Assembly (NCBI RefSeq): GCF_003605475.1
Contig: NZ_RAHX01000001.1
Coordinates: 2,356,001-2,420,000, forward strand
DNA length: 64,000 nucleotides
Direction of reading: 5' to 3'
Source: Aurantiacibacter aquimixticola
GTDB taxonomy: Bacteria > Pseudomonadota > Alphaproteobacteria > Sphingomonadales > Sphingomonadaceae
Below, piece after piece: positions 28,184 to 36,914 of this stretch; the stretch's first letter is position 1; each line of letters opens with the position of its first letter. The position numbers and the translations under genes are program-made. Under the pieces are notes generated by a model that searched no databases, had not been told where the DNA came from, and was given only the letters and a program-made list of their open reading frames with translations.

Positions 28184-28312
28184 GTGTCCTTCGCCATCCT
28201 CACCGCCGCGCAAGTGCCCGAGGCATCCAGCCTGACGCTCTTCGCGCTGGGTGTCATCGGTGTGATCGTCGGGCGCGCGCTGGCTGGCCGCCGGTCCGAT
28301 AGCGACGACTGA
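28184..28312 (+). CDS. 42-aa peptide with PEP-CTERM-like tail
   Basis: Very short frame, start GTG 28184 with GGCGGAG about 12 bases upstream. The sequence has [20 protein letters not shown] followed by a basic RALAGRRS end: the proline-glutamate motif, then a hydrophobic helix, then a positive tail, which is the layout of a PEP-CTERM sorting signal. Here it is almost the entire protein rather than the tail of a larger one. It lies between hisF and hisE. Coding status is probable, not certain. Confidence 0.5.
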   Translation: MSFAILTAAQVPEASSLTLFALGVIGVIVGRALAGRRSDSDD

Positions 28313-28362
28313 GCGCAAGCGCGCTTGACGCCGCGCGGCGGCTTCGGCCATTGCGGCCCGCG

Positions 28363-28692
28363 ATGGACACGCTCTCCCGCCTTGAACAAACGATCGCCGC
28401 GCGCCGCGATGCATCGCCGAATACTAGCTATGTCGCGAAGCTCCAAGCCGCGGGCCTTCCGCAAATCGCGCAGAAGCTCGGCGAGGAAGCGACCGAGACC
28501 GTGATAGCGGCGCTTTCCGGCAGCCGGGAGGAGTTGACCAGAGAGGCGGCCGACCTGCTTTTCCACCTGCTCGTCCTGCTGGGCGCGAAGGACGTGACCC
28601 TGGCCGACGTGCTGGCGGAACTGGACCGGCGCGAAGGCGTCTCCGGTCTGGACGAAAAAGCCGCCCGTAATCCCCAAGGAATTGCCGAATGA
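28363..28692 (+). CDS. hisE: phosphoribosyl-ATP diphosphatase HisE
   Basis: Second step of histidine synthesis, 109 aa, the stand-alone MazG-like all-alpha type. Visible are [22 protein letters not shown] N-terminus ([20 protein letters not shown]), [14 protein letters not shown] and [14 protein letters not shown], the metal-binding helices. Start ATG at 28363; MRPA upstream is an alternative. The stop overlaps hinT (ATGA). Confidence 0.95.
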   Translation: MDTLSRLEQTIAARRDASPNTSYVAKLQAAGLPQIAQKLGEEATETVIAALSGSREELTREAADLLFHLLVLLGAKDVTLADVLAELDRREGVSGLDEKAARNPQGIAE

Positions 28693-29066
28693 GTGTCGAC
28701 CCGACCAAACCTTATGACAGCGAGAACATCTTCGCGAAGATCCTGCGCGGCGAGATGCCGTGCAACAAGGTCTATGAGGACGACCACGCGCTCGCCTTTC
28801 ACGACATCAATCCGCAGGCGCCGGTGCATATTCTGGTCATTCCCAAGGGCGAATATGTCAGCTGGGACGATTTCAGCGCCAAGGCATCCGATGCGGAAAT
28901 GGCGGGCTATGTCCGCGCCATCGGTCATGTTGCACGCGAGCAGGGGCTGGTGGTGCGCGGCTTCCGGCTGCTGAGCAATGTCGGGCGCAATGGCGGGCAG
29001 GAAGTGCCGCATCTGCACGTCCACCTCTTCGGCGGAGGGCCGCTGGGGCCGATGCTGGCGCAGTAG
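28689..29066 (+). CDS. HIT family protein (HinT-type)
   Basis: Histidine-triad nucleotide hydrolase of 125 aa, acting on phosphoramidates or acyl-AMPs. The triad is [16 protein letters not shown] at the end. [19 protein letters not shown] and [12 protein letters not shown] are typical HinT features. The ATG at 28689 overlaps the hisE stop, the usual arrangement in alphaproteobacteria. Confidence 0.95.
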   Translation: MSVDPTKPYDSENIFAKILRGEMPCNKVYEDDHALAFHDINPQAPVHILVIPKGEYVSWDDFSAKASDAEMAGYVRAIGHVAREQGLVVRGFRLLSNVGRNGGQEVPHLHVHLFGGGPLGPMLAQ

Positions 29067-29141
29067 GTCGTGAAAGCGACTCGCTTCGCCGCACAAGACT
29101 CTTTCCGCCGCCACCCGCCCACTGTAAGCGGCGGTTCATCG

Positions 29142-29597
29142 ATGGACGCTCAGCTAAAACCACCCTCCGGCAAAATCGAAGGGTCGCGGCACCTTTATCC
29201 GGTGCGCGTCTTTTTCGAGGATACCGATCTGTCGGGCATCGCCTATCACGCCAATTACCTGAAATGGTGCGAGCGTGCCCGCAGCGATATTTTGCGGCTT
29301 CTCGGCATAGATCAACGCGCCGCCTTCGAAGGCGGGGAAGGCGTCTATGCCGTTTCCGAAGCGAATATCAAATGGCGTCGCCCGGCCAAGATGGACGATG
29401 TGCTGACGGTCGAAACCACCTGCTCCGCCGTACGCGCGGCGAGCGCTCATATGCACCAGACGATCCGGCGCGGCGAAGAAACGTTGGCCGAGGTCGATAT
29501 CGTCGCCGCCTTTCTCTCCCCCGACGGTCGCCCGAAGCGCCAGCCTGCCGAATGGCGCGAAGCGTTCGATACCTTTGTGACGAAAGACCCTGAATGA
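29142..29597 (+). CDS. ybgC: tol-pal-associated acyl-CoA thioesterase YbgC
   Basis: Hot-dog-fold thioesterase of 151 aa. The catalytic stretch is VFFEDTDLSGIAYHANYLKW, with the Asp (about residue 28) and YHANY motif. It starts the tol-pal block, as in most Proteobacteria. The stop overlaps tolQ (ATGA). Confidence 0.93.
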   Translation: MDAQLKPPSGKIEGSRHLYPVRVFFEDTDLSGIAYHANYLKWCERARSDILRLLGIDQRAAFEGGEGVYAVSEANIKWRRPAKMDDVLTVETTCSAVRAASAHMHQTIRRGEETLAEVDIVAAFLSPDGRPKRQPAEWREAFDTFVTKDPE

Positions 29598-30298
29598 CCG
29601 GACCCCACCTGTTCCTCGCCGCAGCGGTAGCGCCTACTAGGCTCGACCCGATCGAGCTGTTCCTGCAGGCCGATATCGTCGTGCAGCTGGTGATCGTCGG
29701 GCTGGTGCTCGCGTCGATCTGGGTCTGGGCGATCATTTTCGGCTTCGGCGTCCGGATGAGCCGGCTTCGCAGCAAGAGCGCGGCGTTCGAGGACGAATTC
29801 TGGTCCAACAGCGATGTCGATGGACTGCTCGATGCGCGCCGCCGGAAGGACAACCCCTCCGCCCGCGTCGCTGCCGCCGGCATTCAGGAATTCCGCAGCA
29901 GTCACAAAGCGGGACTCAAGGATCCAGAAGCGGCCCGCGCCCGCGTCGCACAAGCGATGGATGGGCAGGTCGCGCTGGAGGCGGACACGCTCGCCAAGCG
30001 GTTGGGCTTTCTCGCCACCGTCGGTTCGGTCGCGCCGTTCGTGGGCCTGTTCGGCACGGTGTGGGGCATCATGAACAGCTTCTTCCAGATCGGCCTGCAG
30101 CAGAATTCTTCCCTCGCCGTGGTCGCGCCGGGCATTGCGGAAGCGCTGTTCGCCACCGCCATCGGCCTGTTCGCCGCCATCCCGGCGGTAATTGCCTACA
30201 ACCGGCTGTCCGGTAAGGTGAACGCATTCGAGGCCGGGCTCGGGCTGTTTGCCGACAAGGTCCACGCGCAGATCAGCCGCGAGATGGAGAGCGTCTAG
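29594..30298 (+). CDS. tolQ: TolQ, proton channel subunit
   Basis: Inner-membrane protein of 234 aa forming, with TolR, the proton-driven motor that energises TolA during cell constriction. Three membrane helices: about 34-56, 141-163 and 176-196; the conserved ATVGSVAPFVGLFGTVWGIM and AVVAPGIAEALFATAIGLFA are present. The stop (TAG) directly abuts the tolR GTG. Confidence 0.96.
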   Translation: MTGPHLFLAAAVAPTRLDPIELFLQADIVVQLVIVGLVLASIWVWAIIFGFGVRMSRLRSKSAAFEDEFWSNSDVDGLLDARRRKDNPSARVAAAGIQEFRSSHKAGLKDPEAARARVAQAMDGQVALEADTLAKRLGFLATVGSVAPFVGLFGTVWGIMNSFFQIGLQQNSSLAVVAPGIAEALFATAIGLFAAIPAVIAYNRLSGKVNAFEAGLGLFADKVHAQISREMESV

Positions 30299-30751
30299 GT
30301 GGCGATGAATCTCGCCTCGTCGGGCGCGCGCCGAGGTCGCCGCGCTTCGCGCCGCGCGCCGATGGCGGAAATCAACGTCACGCCGTTCGTGGACGTGATG
30401 CTGGTGCTGCTCATCATCTTCATGGTCACCGCGCCGCTGCTGGCGAGCGGAGTGCCGGTGGACTTGCCGGAAAGCCGCGCCGACCCGCTCGATCAGGAAC
30501 CGGACCAGATCACTGTCGCGATAGACCGCGAGGGCTTCGTCTATGTCGACGATACGCGGATAGAGCGCGGCGCGCTGCCTCAGGCGCTCGAATCTTTGGC
30601 CGGGCCGGAAGGCGCCCAGCGGCCAAGCGTGAACCTGCGTGCCGACCGGAATATCGACTGGGGCAGGGCGATGGCCGTGATGGGTGAACTGAACCGAGCG
30701 GGCTTCAGCCAGATATCACTGGTCACCACCGGTTCAGCCGAAGCGCCATAG
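30299..30751 (+). CDS. tolR: TolR
   Basis: ExbD/TolR family, 150 aa. One N-terminal membrane helix (FVDVMLVLLIIFMVTAPLLA) with the conserved protonatable Asp in NVTPFVDVML, followed by the periplasmic domain. GTG start at 30299 directly after the tolQ stop; the N-terminal tail is basic. Met22 (MAEINVTP) is an alternative start. Confidence 0.95.
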   Translation: MAMNLASSGARRGRRASRRAPMAEINVTPFVDVMLVLLIIFMVTAPLLASGVPVDLPESRADPLDQEPDQITVAIDREGFVYVDDTRIERGALPQALESLAGPEGAQRPSVNLRADRNIDWGRAMAVMGELNRAGFSQISLVTTGSAEAP

Positions 30752-30765
30752 CCCGGCCCGTTACG

Positions 30766-31581
30766 ATGGCAGCACTCGCCACTCTCTCCACGGAAGAACG
30801 CGTCGGCATCGGCGCCGCGGTGATCGCGCATCTTGCGCTGGCGGCGGCGCTGGCTTGGCACGCGACGCGGGACATGGAGCCCGTCGCCCCTGTGGAGCGC
30901 GTCGAGGTAAGCCTCGCCACCGAGGTCAGCCTCGAATCCACTGCGCCCGACCCATCGGCGGAACCGGCTGCCAGTTTCGCGCCGGTGGTGACGGACCTGC
31001 CGTCACCGCCCGAGCAAAATATCGTATCGCCGCCCGTGCAGCCGCGTGTCGAGCGCCCCGTAGAACCCCGTCCTGACCCGCGGCCCACGGCCCGTTCAAC
31101 CGCGCGCCCGACACCAGCGCCATCGCCCAGCAGCCGCGCCAGCGCGCGCCCGACGCCTGCACCTTCGCCGACGGCCAGCCGCCGTGCGGGTGGCAGCAGG
31201 CTGGGATCGGACTTCCTCGATGGATCGAGCACGGCTGACGGCAATCGCGGCCAGCCTGCGGCGACCTTCGGCGCGTCCGAGCGTGCTGCCCTCAACAGCG
31301 CCGTTACCCGGCAGCTGCGCCCGCATTGGAGCGCGCCCTCCGGCGTCGACGTCGACTTGCTTGTGACGGTCGTGTCGTGGCGGCTCAATCGTGACGGTTC
31401 GCTTTCCGGTTCTCCGCGCTGCGTCACACAGAGCGGGATCAACGATTCCAACCGCCCGCAGGCCGATCTGCACTGCGAACGCGCGCGCCGCGCGGTTCAG
31501 CTTGCCGCGCCTTTCAACCTGCCGGAACAATTCTACAGTCGCTGGGACGATCTCCAGTGGACTTTCGACCGAAGGCTTTAG
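30766..31581 (+). CDS. tolA: TolA-like cell envelope protein
   Basis: 271 aa. One N-terminal membrane helix (about 13-30, GIGAAVIAHLALAAALA), then a long Pro/Arg/Ser-rich linker (about 50-170) that replaces the helical Ala/Lys stalk of E. coli TolA, and a C-terminal TonB/TolA-like domain (RQLRPHWSAPSGVDVDLLVT, CERARRAVQLAAPF). It connects TolQR to Pal/TolB. Its gene lies between tolR and tolB, 4 bases before the latter. Confidence 0.9.
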   Translation: MAALATLSTEERVGIGAAVIAHLALAAALAWHATRDMEPVAPVERVEVSLATEVSLESTAPDPSAEPAASFAPVVTDLPSPPEQNIVSPPVQPRVERPVEPRPDPRPTARSTARPTPAPSPSSRASARPTPAPSPTASRRAGGSRLGSDFLDGSSTADGNRGQPAATFGASERAALNSAVTRQLRPHWSAPSGVDVDLLVTVVSWRLNRDGSLSGSPRCVTQSGINDSNRPQADLHCERARRAVQLAAPFNLPEQFYSRWDDLQWTFDRRL

Positions 31582-31585
31582 ACTC

Positions 31586-32998
31586 ATGAAAACTTCCCTT
31601 TTCGCCATCGTCATCGCCGCGCTGCTGCCGTTATCGGCTGCCGCGCAGGACAGCGATCTCGATCCGAGCGCCGCAGGCTCCGGCCCCCAGGCGACCGAGA
31701 CCGTATTTCAGGATGGGCAGGACGAAGGTCCGCTGACCGGCACCGTCACCGATGACAGCGCGTGGCAGGACACGGGCATCGCCATCGCGTCCTTCGCCAC
31801 CAATCGCGACGTGCCGACGCCCGCCAATGCGAGCGGCACCGAGGCGCTCGGGCTGGAGCTGGCGCGTGTCGTTTACAACGATCTGCGCTTCAACGGTCTG
31901 TTTCGCCCGGTCGGCCCCGATGCCTTGCCGGAGCCGAGCTACGCCCAGATCACCGCGCCCGCCTGGAACACCTGGCGTGGGCGCAGCGCCGAAATGCTTG
32001 TCCACGGCTTCGTGCGCGCCAATGACGATGGCCGACTGACGGTCGGCTGCTATCTCTACGATGTCGCCTTGCAGAGCGAACTGGTGCGCGAAGGCTGGGT
32101 GGTCGCGCCGTCCGACTGGCGCCGGGCCGCGCATCGCTGCGCCGATCTCGTCTATTCGCGCCTGTCCGGCGAAAGCCCGTTCTTCGACAGCCGCATCGCC
32201 TATATCGCCGAGACCGGGCCGAAGGATAACCGCGTCAAGCGGCTTGCCATCATGGATAGCGACGGGGCGAACCATCGCTTCATCACCAATGGCCAGTCGA
32301 CCGCGCTGACGCCGCGCTATTCGCCCGATTATTCGCGCATCGCCTATCTCAGCTATGTCGACGGCAATCCGCGCATCTACGTCTATCACATCGACAGCGG
32401 CCGCCAGACGCTGGTGACCGAAAGCGCCAATGCGACCTTCGCCCCGCGCTGGAGCCCGGATGGTCGCTACATCCTTTATTCGATGGCGGTTGGCGGCAAC
32501 ACCGACATCTACCGCGTCTCCGCGGCGGGCGGCGGCAGGCCGGAGCGCCTGACCGACAGCCCCAGTATCGAGGTCGGCGGCAGTTATTCGCCCGATGGCC
32601 GGCAGATCGTTTATGAAAGCGACGCTTCGGGCTCGCAGCAATGCTATGTGATGAACGCGGACGGTTCCGGCCAGCGGCGCATCAGCTTCTTCGGCGGGCG
32701 CTGCGCCACGCCCGAATGGTCTCCGCGCGGAGACCAAATCGCCTTCACCCGCATTGCAGGCGATTTCAACATCGCGGTGATGACTCCGCAGGGCCGCAAT
32801 ATGCGCGTCCTCACCAATGCATGGCATGACGAGGCGCCGACATGGGCACCCAATGGCCGCATCATCCAGTTTTTCCGTACCGAGCGCGGCTCGGGCGACA
32901 CGGCGCTCTATCAGGTGGACCTCACCGGAGAGAACGAACGTCGCCTGCGCACGCCGGTCGGTGCGTCGGATCCGGCCTGGGGACCGGTCCTGCCATAA
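31586..32998 (+). CDS. tolB: TolB, periplasmic beta-propeller
   Basis: 470 aa, slightly longer than E. coli TolB. Signal peptide with cleavage after about SAAAQ (residue 21). N-terminal alpha/beta domain, then a six-bladed beta-propeller with WD40-like repeats (FAPRWSPDGRYILYSM, GGSYSPDGRQIVYESD, PEWSPRGDQIAFTR). It binds Pal and releases it when TolA pulls. Start ATG at 31586; no strong ribosome site but close coupling to tolA. Confidence 0.96.
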   Translation: MKTSLFAIVIAALLPLSAAAQDSDLDPSAAGSGPQATETVFQDGQDEGPLTGTVTDDSAWQDTGIAIASFATNRDVPTPANASGTEALGLELARVVYNDLRFNGLFRPVGPDALPEPSYAQITAPAWNTWRGRSAEMLVHGFVRANDDGRLTVGCYLYDVALQSELVREGWVVAPSDWRRAAHRCADLVYSRLSGESPFFDSRIAYIAETGPKDNRVKRLAIMDSDGANHRFITNGQSTALTPRYSPDYSRIAYLSYVDGNPRIYVYHIDSGRQTLVTESANATFAPRWSPDGRYILYSMAVGGNTDIYRVSAAGGGRPERLTDSPSIEVGGSYSPDGRQIVYESDASGSQQCYVMNADGSGQRRISFFGGRCATPEWSPRGDQIAFTRIAGDFNIAVMTPQGRNMRVLTNAWHDEAPTWAPNGRIIQFFRTERGSGDTALYQVDLTGENERRLRTPVGASDPAWGPVLP

Positions 32999-33072
32999 AT
33001 ACGTTTACTCCCCGCAACGGGTCGCAAACCTGAAAGAGTACCCGAGTTTAAAGGTTCAAGGAGAGCCAGACA

Positions 33073-33594
33073 ATGAATCGCTTCGTGATCGCCCTCACCG
33101 TCTCCAGCGCGCTGGCGCTCGGCGCCTGCAAGAAGGAACCGCCCGAGACGACCCCGCCGCCGCCCGCTGACACGGTGAATACGCCGACCACGGCCACTGC
33201 GCTGCCTCCGACCGGAGCGGCATTGCCGGGATCGCAGGGCCACTTCGCCAACGCCATGATGGGTGCGGACACGATCTATTTCGACACCGATCGCTACAAC
33301 ATCGATGGCGAGGATGCTGCCGCGCTGCGTCGTCAGGCCGAATACATGCTGCAATATACCGATGCCCGCGCCACCGTGCAGGGCCATGCGGACGAACGCG
33401 GCACGCGCGATTACAACCTTGCGCTGGGCGAGCGGCGCGCGAATTCGGCGAAGAACTACCTCGTTAGCCTGGGCGTACCCGAAGGCCGCCTCAGCACGAT
33501 CAGCTATGGCGAGGAACGCCCGCAGGCGACCGGCTCCAACGAAAGCGCGTGGGCGCGCAATCGCCGCAGCGTGACGGTGATGATTACTCGCTGA
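33073..33594 (+). CDS. pal: peptidoglycan-associated lipoprotein Pal
   Basis: 173 aa lipoprotein (lipobox ALGAC, Cys19) with a Pro/Thr linker and an OmpA-like domain: TIYFDTDRYNI at the start of the domain, DARATVQGHADERGTRDYNL, then LGERRANSAKNYLVSLGV; the Asp and Arg that hold diaminopimelate are in these blocks. AAGGAGAG lies 8 bases upstream. It is the last gene of the tol-pal run. Confidence 0.97.
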   Translation: MNRFVIALTVSSALALGACKKEPPETTPPPPADTVNTPTTATALPPTGAALPGSQGHFANAMMGADTIYFDTDRYNIDGEDAAALRRQAEYMLQYTDARATVQGHADERGTRDYNLALGERRANSAKNYLVSLGVPEGRLSTISYGEERPQATGSNESAWARNRRSVTVMITR

Positions 33595-33760
33595 TCCAGT
33601 CGGGCAGCGCGACATCGAAAGCGGGCGCGGCGATTTCCATCGTCGCGCTCTGCTCGTTCGTGGCGCTGGAAACGGCAACCGGCACTTGTGGCGTCAGCAG
33701 CGCAAAGGCCGCCATCGCGAAGATGGACGCGCTTGCGGAAATGGCCAATTGCTTGCTCAC
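33584..33760 (-). CDS. 58-aa exported peptide, hypothetical
   Basis: Short reverse-strand frame from GTG 33760 to TAA 33584, overlapping the 3' end of pal by 11 bases. The peptide begins MSKQLAISASASIFAMAAFA, a good signal peptide with a basic start and hydrophobic core, and continues with polar and hydrophobic residues to DWISE. CAGGAT lies about 6 bases before the start. It is too short for ordinary gene calling. No family recognised. Confidence 0.5.
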   Translation of the reverse strand: MSKQLAISASASIFAMAAFALLTPQVPVAVSSATNEQSATMEIAAPAFDVALPDWISE

Positions 33761-33940
33761 GAAAGATCCTGCCGAAATACTATGCGCGCCACATGATCAT
33801 GCGCGCCGATATTGCAACGCAGCGAATGCCAAAAGGTTGTGACCAATCGATGAAGGGCGATTGCCGCACGATCACGGTTCACGCGCACCTTTCCTGTCTC
33901 TATATGCACTCATGATGCACTTTCCCGGACCCTCCTGCTG

Positions 33941-34465
33941 ATGGCTCGTTCCAACGATTGGGGCTTCCCGCGCTGGCGTGGGTATGAGGACAGCCGCGAG
34001 GCGGCGACCGTGCGCCTGTGCGATCGGCATGGCTGTGACGAGAAGGGCGATTGCCCCGCCCCCAAAAGTCCGAACAGCCCGGATCGCTGGTATTTCTGCC
34101 AGCGGCATGCGGCCGAATATAACAAGGGCTGGGACTATTTTCAGGGCCTCGACAAGGAAGAGGCGGCAAAGCGCGCGAAGAGCGAACAGGCCGAAAGCGC
34201 AGGCTATGCAGAAGCGCAGCATTACGGCTGGAGCGGCAGCGGAGACGGCTCTCGCAGCGCCGACGAAATGCGCGCGCTCGATGTGCTGGAGCTCGAAGCG
34301 GACGCCGATTTCCAGGCGATCAAGCGCGAATATCGCGCGCGGGCGAAGAAGGTGCATCCCGACGTGAAGCCCGGCGATGCCGAGGCGGCGGAAGAATTTC
34401 AGAAGCTGCAGCTATCCTACGAAGTGCTGAAGGCCGCCGAGGAACGGCGCGAATGGAAGGGCTGA
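33941..34465 (+). CDS. J-domain (DnaJ-like) protein
   Basis: 174 aa with a C-terminal J domain (about 110-170): ALDVLELEADADFQAIKREY, the HPD motif in KKVHPDVKPG, and LQLSYEVLKAAEER. The N-terminal part has Cys/His pairs (LCDRHGCDEKGDCPAP, WYFCQRHAAEYNKGWDYF) that may bind zinc. Such proteins recruit DnaK. This type, with a short zinc-like N-terminus, is common in alphaproteobacteria. The ribosome site is weak. Confidence 0.88.
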   Translation: MARSNDWGFPRWRGYEDSREAATVRLCDRHGCDEKGDCPAPKSPNSPDRWYFCQRHAAEYNKGWDYFQGLDKEEAAKRAKSEQAESAGYAEAQHYGWSGSGDGSRSADEMRALDVLELEADADFQAIKREYRARAKKVHPDVKPGDAEAAEEFQKLQLSYEVLKAAEERREWKG

Positions 34466-34471
34466 CGCCAG

Positions 34472-35107
34472 TTGGCTAGACCGCCCCGGCCAAATCGCGG
34501 CGGCGCTTTCGAAAAATGGACCGTGCGGCTGGTATTGCCAGCTCTTCTCCTCGCACTCATGGCTGCAATCTTCGGCGTGACAGGCACGCGTCTGCTCGAT
34601 TGGCGCGCGTGGTTCGATGGTCCGGAGCGCGGAACGTGGCGGGCGAAGACGCTCGACGGCGTCGATGTGCGCGAGCGGCGAATGTGGGTAGTGATCGAAG
34701 ATGGCGAAATCGTCGCCGGGCGCGACGGCTGCAATTACTGGGGGTGGGAAACCGAACCGGACCCTGCCACCGGTGAACGGGGCATCATCTCAACCCTCGC
34801 AGCTTGTGGGCCGGAGCCGGGCGACGAGGCCTATGGTGCCTTAAGCTTCGGCACGCCGGAAATGCAGCTCAGGCCGGCGGACCATCTTGTGCTGCGAGCG
34901 ATGGGCCATGAGGGCATTTTCATCCGCTGGACCGACGAGATGGAAGAGGCCGAACATGCGGCCGATGAGCGCGAGATGGAGCGGCAGCGTGCGCTCCAGC
35001 CTAAAGTCCGATCGCCCGTCTACCCCGCCGCACCGCCCGGACCGCCAACGGCCAGGCCCCCTCCGCCGCCACCCGCGCCAGCAGCTTCACCGCCACCCGC
35101 CGATTAG
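34472..35107 (+). CDS. hypothetical membrane-anchored protein with Pro-rich tail
   Basis: 211 aa, start TTG 34472 six bases after the preceding stop. A membrane helix (about 19-40) is followed by a soluble domain with IVAGRDGCNYWGWE, which looks like the Gly-x-x-Gly-Cys-Asn motif of META/HslJ domains, and a C-terminal tail rich in Pro and Ala from about 175. No enzyme signature. The tail may cross or bind the wall. Unsure. Confidence 0.58.
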   Translation: MARPPRPNRGGAFEKWTVRLVLPALLLALMAAIFGVTGTRLLDWRAWFDGPERGTWRAKTLDGVDVRERRMWVVIEDGEIVAGRDGCNYWGWETEPDPATGERGIISTLAACGPEPGDEAYGALSFGTPEMQLRPADHLVLRAMGHEGIFIRWTDEMEEAEHAADEREMERQRALQPKVRSPVYPAAPPGPPTARPPPPPPAPAASPPPAD

Positions 35108-35171
35108 GTAGTTACCCCTAACGCCGCGCCAGCGCGATCTTACGCATCCCTGCCCTAGTCCATTCCGCCAG

Positions 35172-36908
35172 ATGGAGGCGCGCGTGGCGGCTGTTTATAC
35201 GAATACGATACAGGGTCAGGCAGAGGCGCGGCTGTCTGTCCCGGCGCAAGCCGGCATCGTTGTCGGCGTCGCGCTCGGCTTCGGTCTCCTCGCCAGTTTC
35301 GGCATTGCCTTTACCCGCGAAGCTGGGCGCATCGCAGCTGTCTGGCTGCCCAATGCCCTGTTGCTGGTCGCTCTCCTGCGCGCTCCGAAAACGCTGCTGC
35401 CGTGGCTGCTCGTCGCGGCATTCGGCGCAAATATCGCGGCCAATCTGCATGCGGGCGATGTGCCGTCGGTCGCGCTCGGCCTCTCGCTCGCCAACCAGAT
35501 CGAAATCCTCAGCGTCCTCGCTCTGCTGCATCGGCTCAAATGCCTGCCGCTCGATTTCGAGGATCATCGCCATATCCTGACCTTCGCGCTCGTTGCCGTG
35601 GCAGGCGCCGCGATTTCGGGCTTGGCCGCTATTGCTGTTCTCCAGCCCGGCACTTGGGAACTGACGCTGGCCAAATGGTGGAAATGGACACGCTCGGATG
35701 CGCTCGGCCTACTGCTCTTCGTCCCGGCCTGCGCCATCCTCCTCGATGGGTGGAACCGGCGACACGATCTCACCCGCCGCAAATTTGCAGAGGCGCTCGG
35801 CATCATTGCCATCGGCACGTCGATCAGCGTCTACACCTTCTGGCAGACCAGCTATCCCTTCCTCTTCCTCGATGCGCCGGTGGTGATCCTCTACGCGCTG
35901 CGCCTCGGCCCGGTCGGCAATGCCATCGCCATCGTCAACCTGGCCGTCGTGGCAACCGTCGCCACCAGCGTCGGGCGAGGGCCGATCAACCTGATGGATG
36001 CGCCGCTAGGCGAGAAGATCATGGTTCTGCAGGTATTCCTTGTCGCCAGTTTCGCCGTCGGACTGCCCATCGCCGCCCTGTTGCGCCAGCGCCTGCGACT
36101 GATGGAGGCCAAGGCGCGTTTTCTGGCCCAGATGAGCCACGAAATCCGCACGCCGATGAATGGGGTGATCGGCTTCGCGGACCTGCTCGCGCAGACGCCC
36201 CTTACCGAAGCGCAGCGCAAATATGTCGACCGGATCAGCGAAAGCGGCGAAGCGATGACGGCGCTGCTGAGCGATATTCTGGACTTCGCCCGGCTCGAAG
36301 CGGGGGAATTGCGATTACACAAGGGCAGGGTTGACCTTCACGGACTGGCCGACACCGCCGTCGAGAATTTCCGAGTCACGGCAGACGAAAAGGGCATCGC
36401 GCTGACCTGCCGGATCGCGGAGAATGTGCCGCGCTGGATCGAGGCGGACCCGCTGCGGCTGCGTCAGATCTTCCTCAACCTTGTCGGCAATGCGGTAAAG
36501 TTCACCGATCGCGGCAAGGTTTGCCTGTACCTCTCACGCGAAGACGATCAGCTAAGCATCGAGGTGGTCGACAGCGGCATCGGCATTCCCGAGGCGGATC
36601 TGCCGCGCATCTTCAGCCAGTTCGAGCAGGTCGAAGGCGGGACGAACCGGCGGTTCGGCGGTTCCGGTCTTGGCCTGGCGATCGTTGCAGAATTGGCGCG
36701 GGCGATGGGCGGACGGGTCAGCGTGTCCTCGCATGAGGGTGAAGGGTCGCATTTCAGCGTGCGGGTGCCTCTCACGGCTTCGACGCAAAGCCGGGATCAG
36801 GTTCGGGTGGAAGATCAACCGTCCCGCGCGACCCGGCATCATGCGCAATCGGCGGACCGGCCGGGTGCGGATAAGGTCCGCACGCCCGACCTCGCCAAGC
36901 TACGCTAA
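35172..36908 (+). CDS. MASE1-type sensor histidine kinase
   Basis: Membrane histidine kinase of 578 aa. Residues about 15-300 hold 8-10 hydrophobic helices of MASE1 type (IAFTREAGRIAAVWLPNALL), an unknown-signal sensor. The HisKA dimer follows with the phospho-acceptor His323 in FLAQMSHEIRTPMNGVIG, then HATPase_c (about 415-540) with NLVGNAVKFTDRG (N box), DSGIGIPEADLPRIF (G1) and GGSGLGLAIV (G2). No receiver domain is fused and no response regulator is next to it, so the partner is elsewhere. The start may also be the GTG at 35184. Confidence 0.92.
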   Translation: MEARVAAVYTNTIQGQAEARLSVPAQAGIVVGVALGFGLLASFGIAFTREAGRIAAVWLPNALLLVALLRAPKTLLPWLLVAAFGANIAANLHAGDVPSVALGLSLANQIEILSVLALLHRLKCLPLDFEDHRHILTFALVAVAGAAISGLAAIAVLQPGTWELTLAKWWKWTRSDALGLLLFVPACAILLDGWNRRHDLTRRKFAEALGIIAIGTSISVYTFWQTSYPFLFLDAPVVILYALRLGPVGNAIAIVNLAVVATVATSVGRGPINLMDAPLGEKIMVLQVFLVASFAVGLPIAALLRQRLRLMEAKARFLAQMSHEIRTPMNGVIGFADLLAQTPLTEAQRKYVDRISESGEAMTALLSDILDFARLEAGELRLHKGRVDLHGLADTAVENFRVTADEKGIALTCRIAENVPRWIEADPLRLRQIFLNLVGNAVKFTDRGKVCLYLSREDDQLSIEVVDSGIGIPEADLPRIFSQFEQVEGGTNRRFGGSGLGLAIVAELARAMGGRVSVSSHEGEGSHFSVRVPLTASTQSRDQVRVEDQPSRATRHHAQSADRPGADKVRTPDLAKLR

Positions 36909-36914
36909 CAGCGT

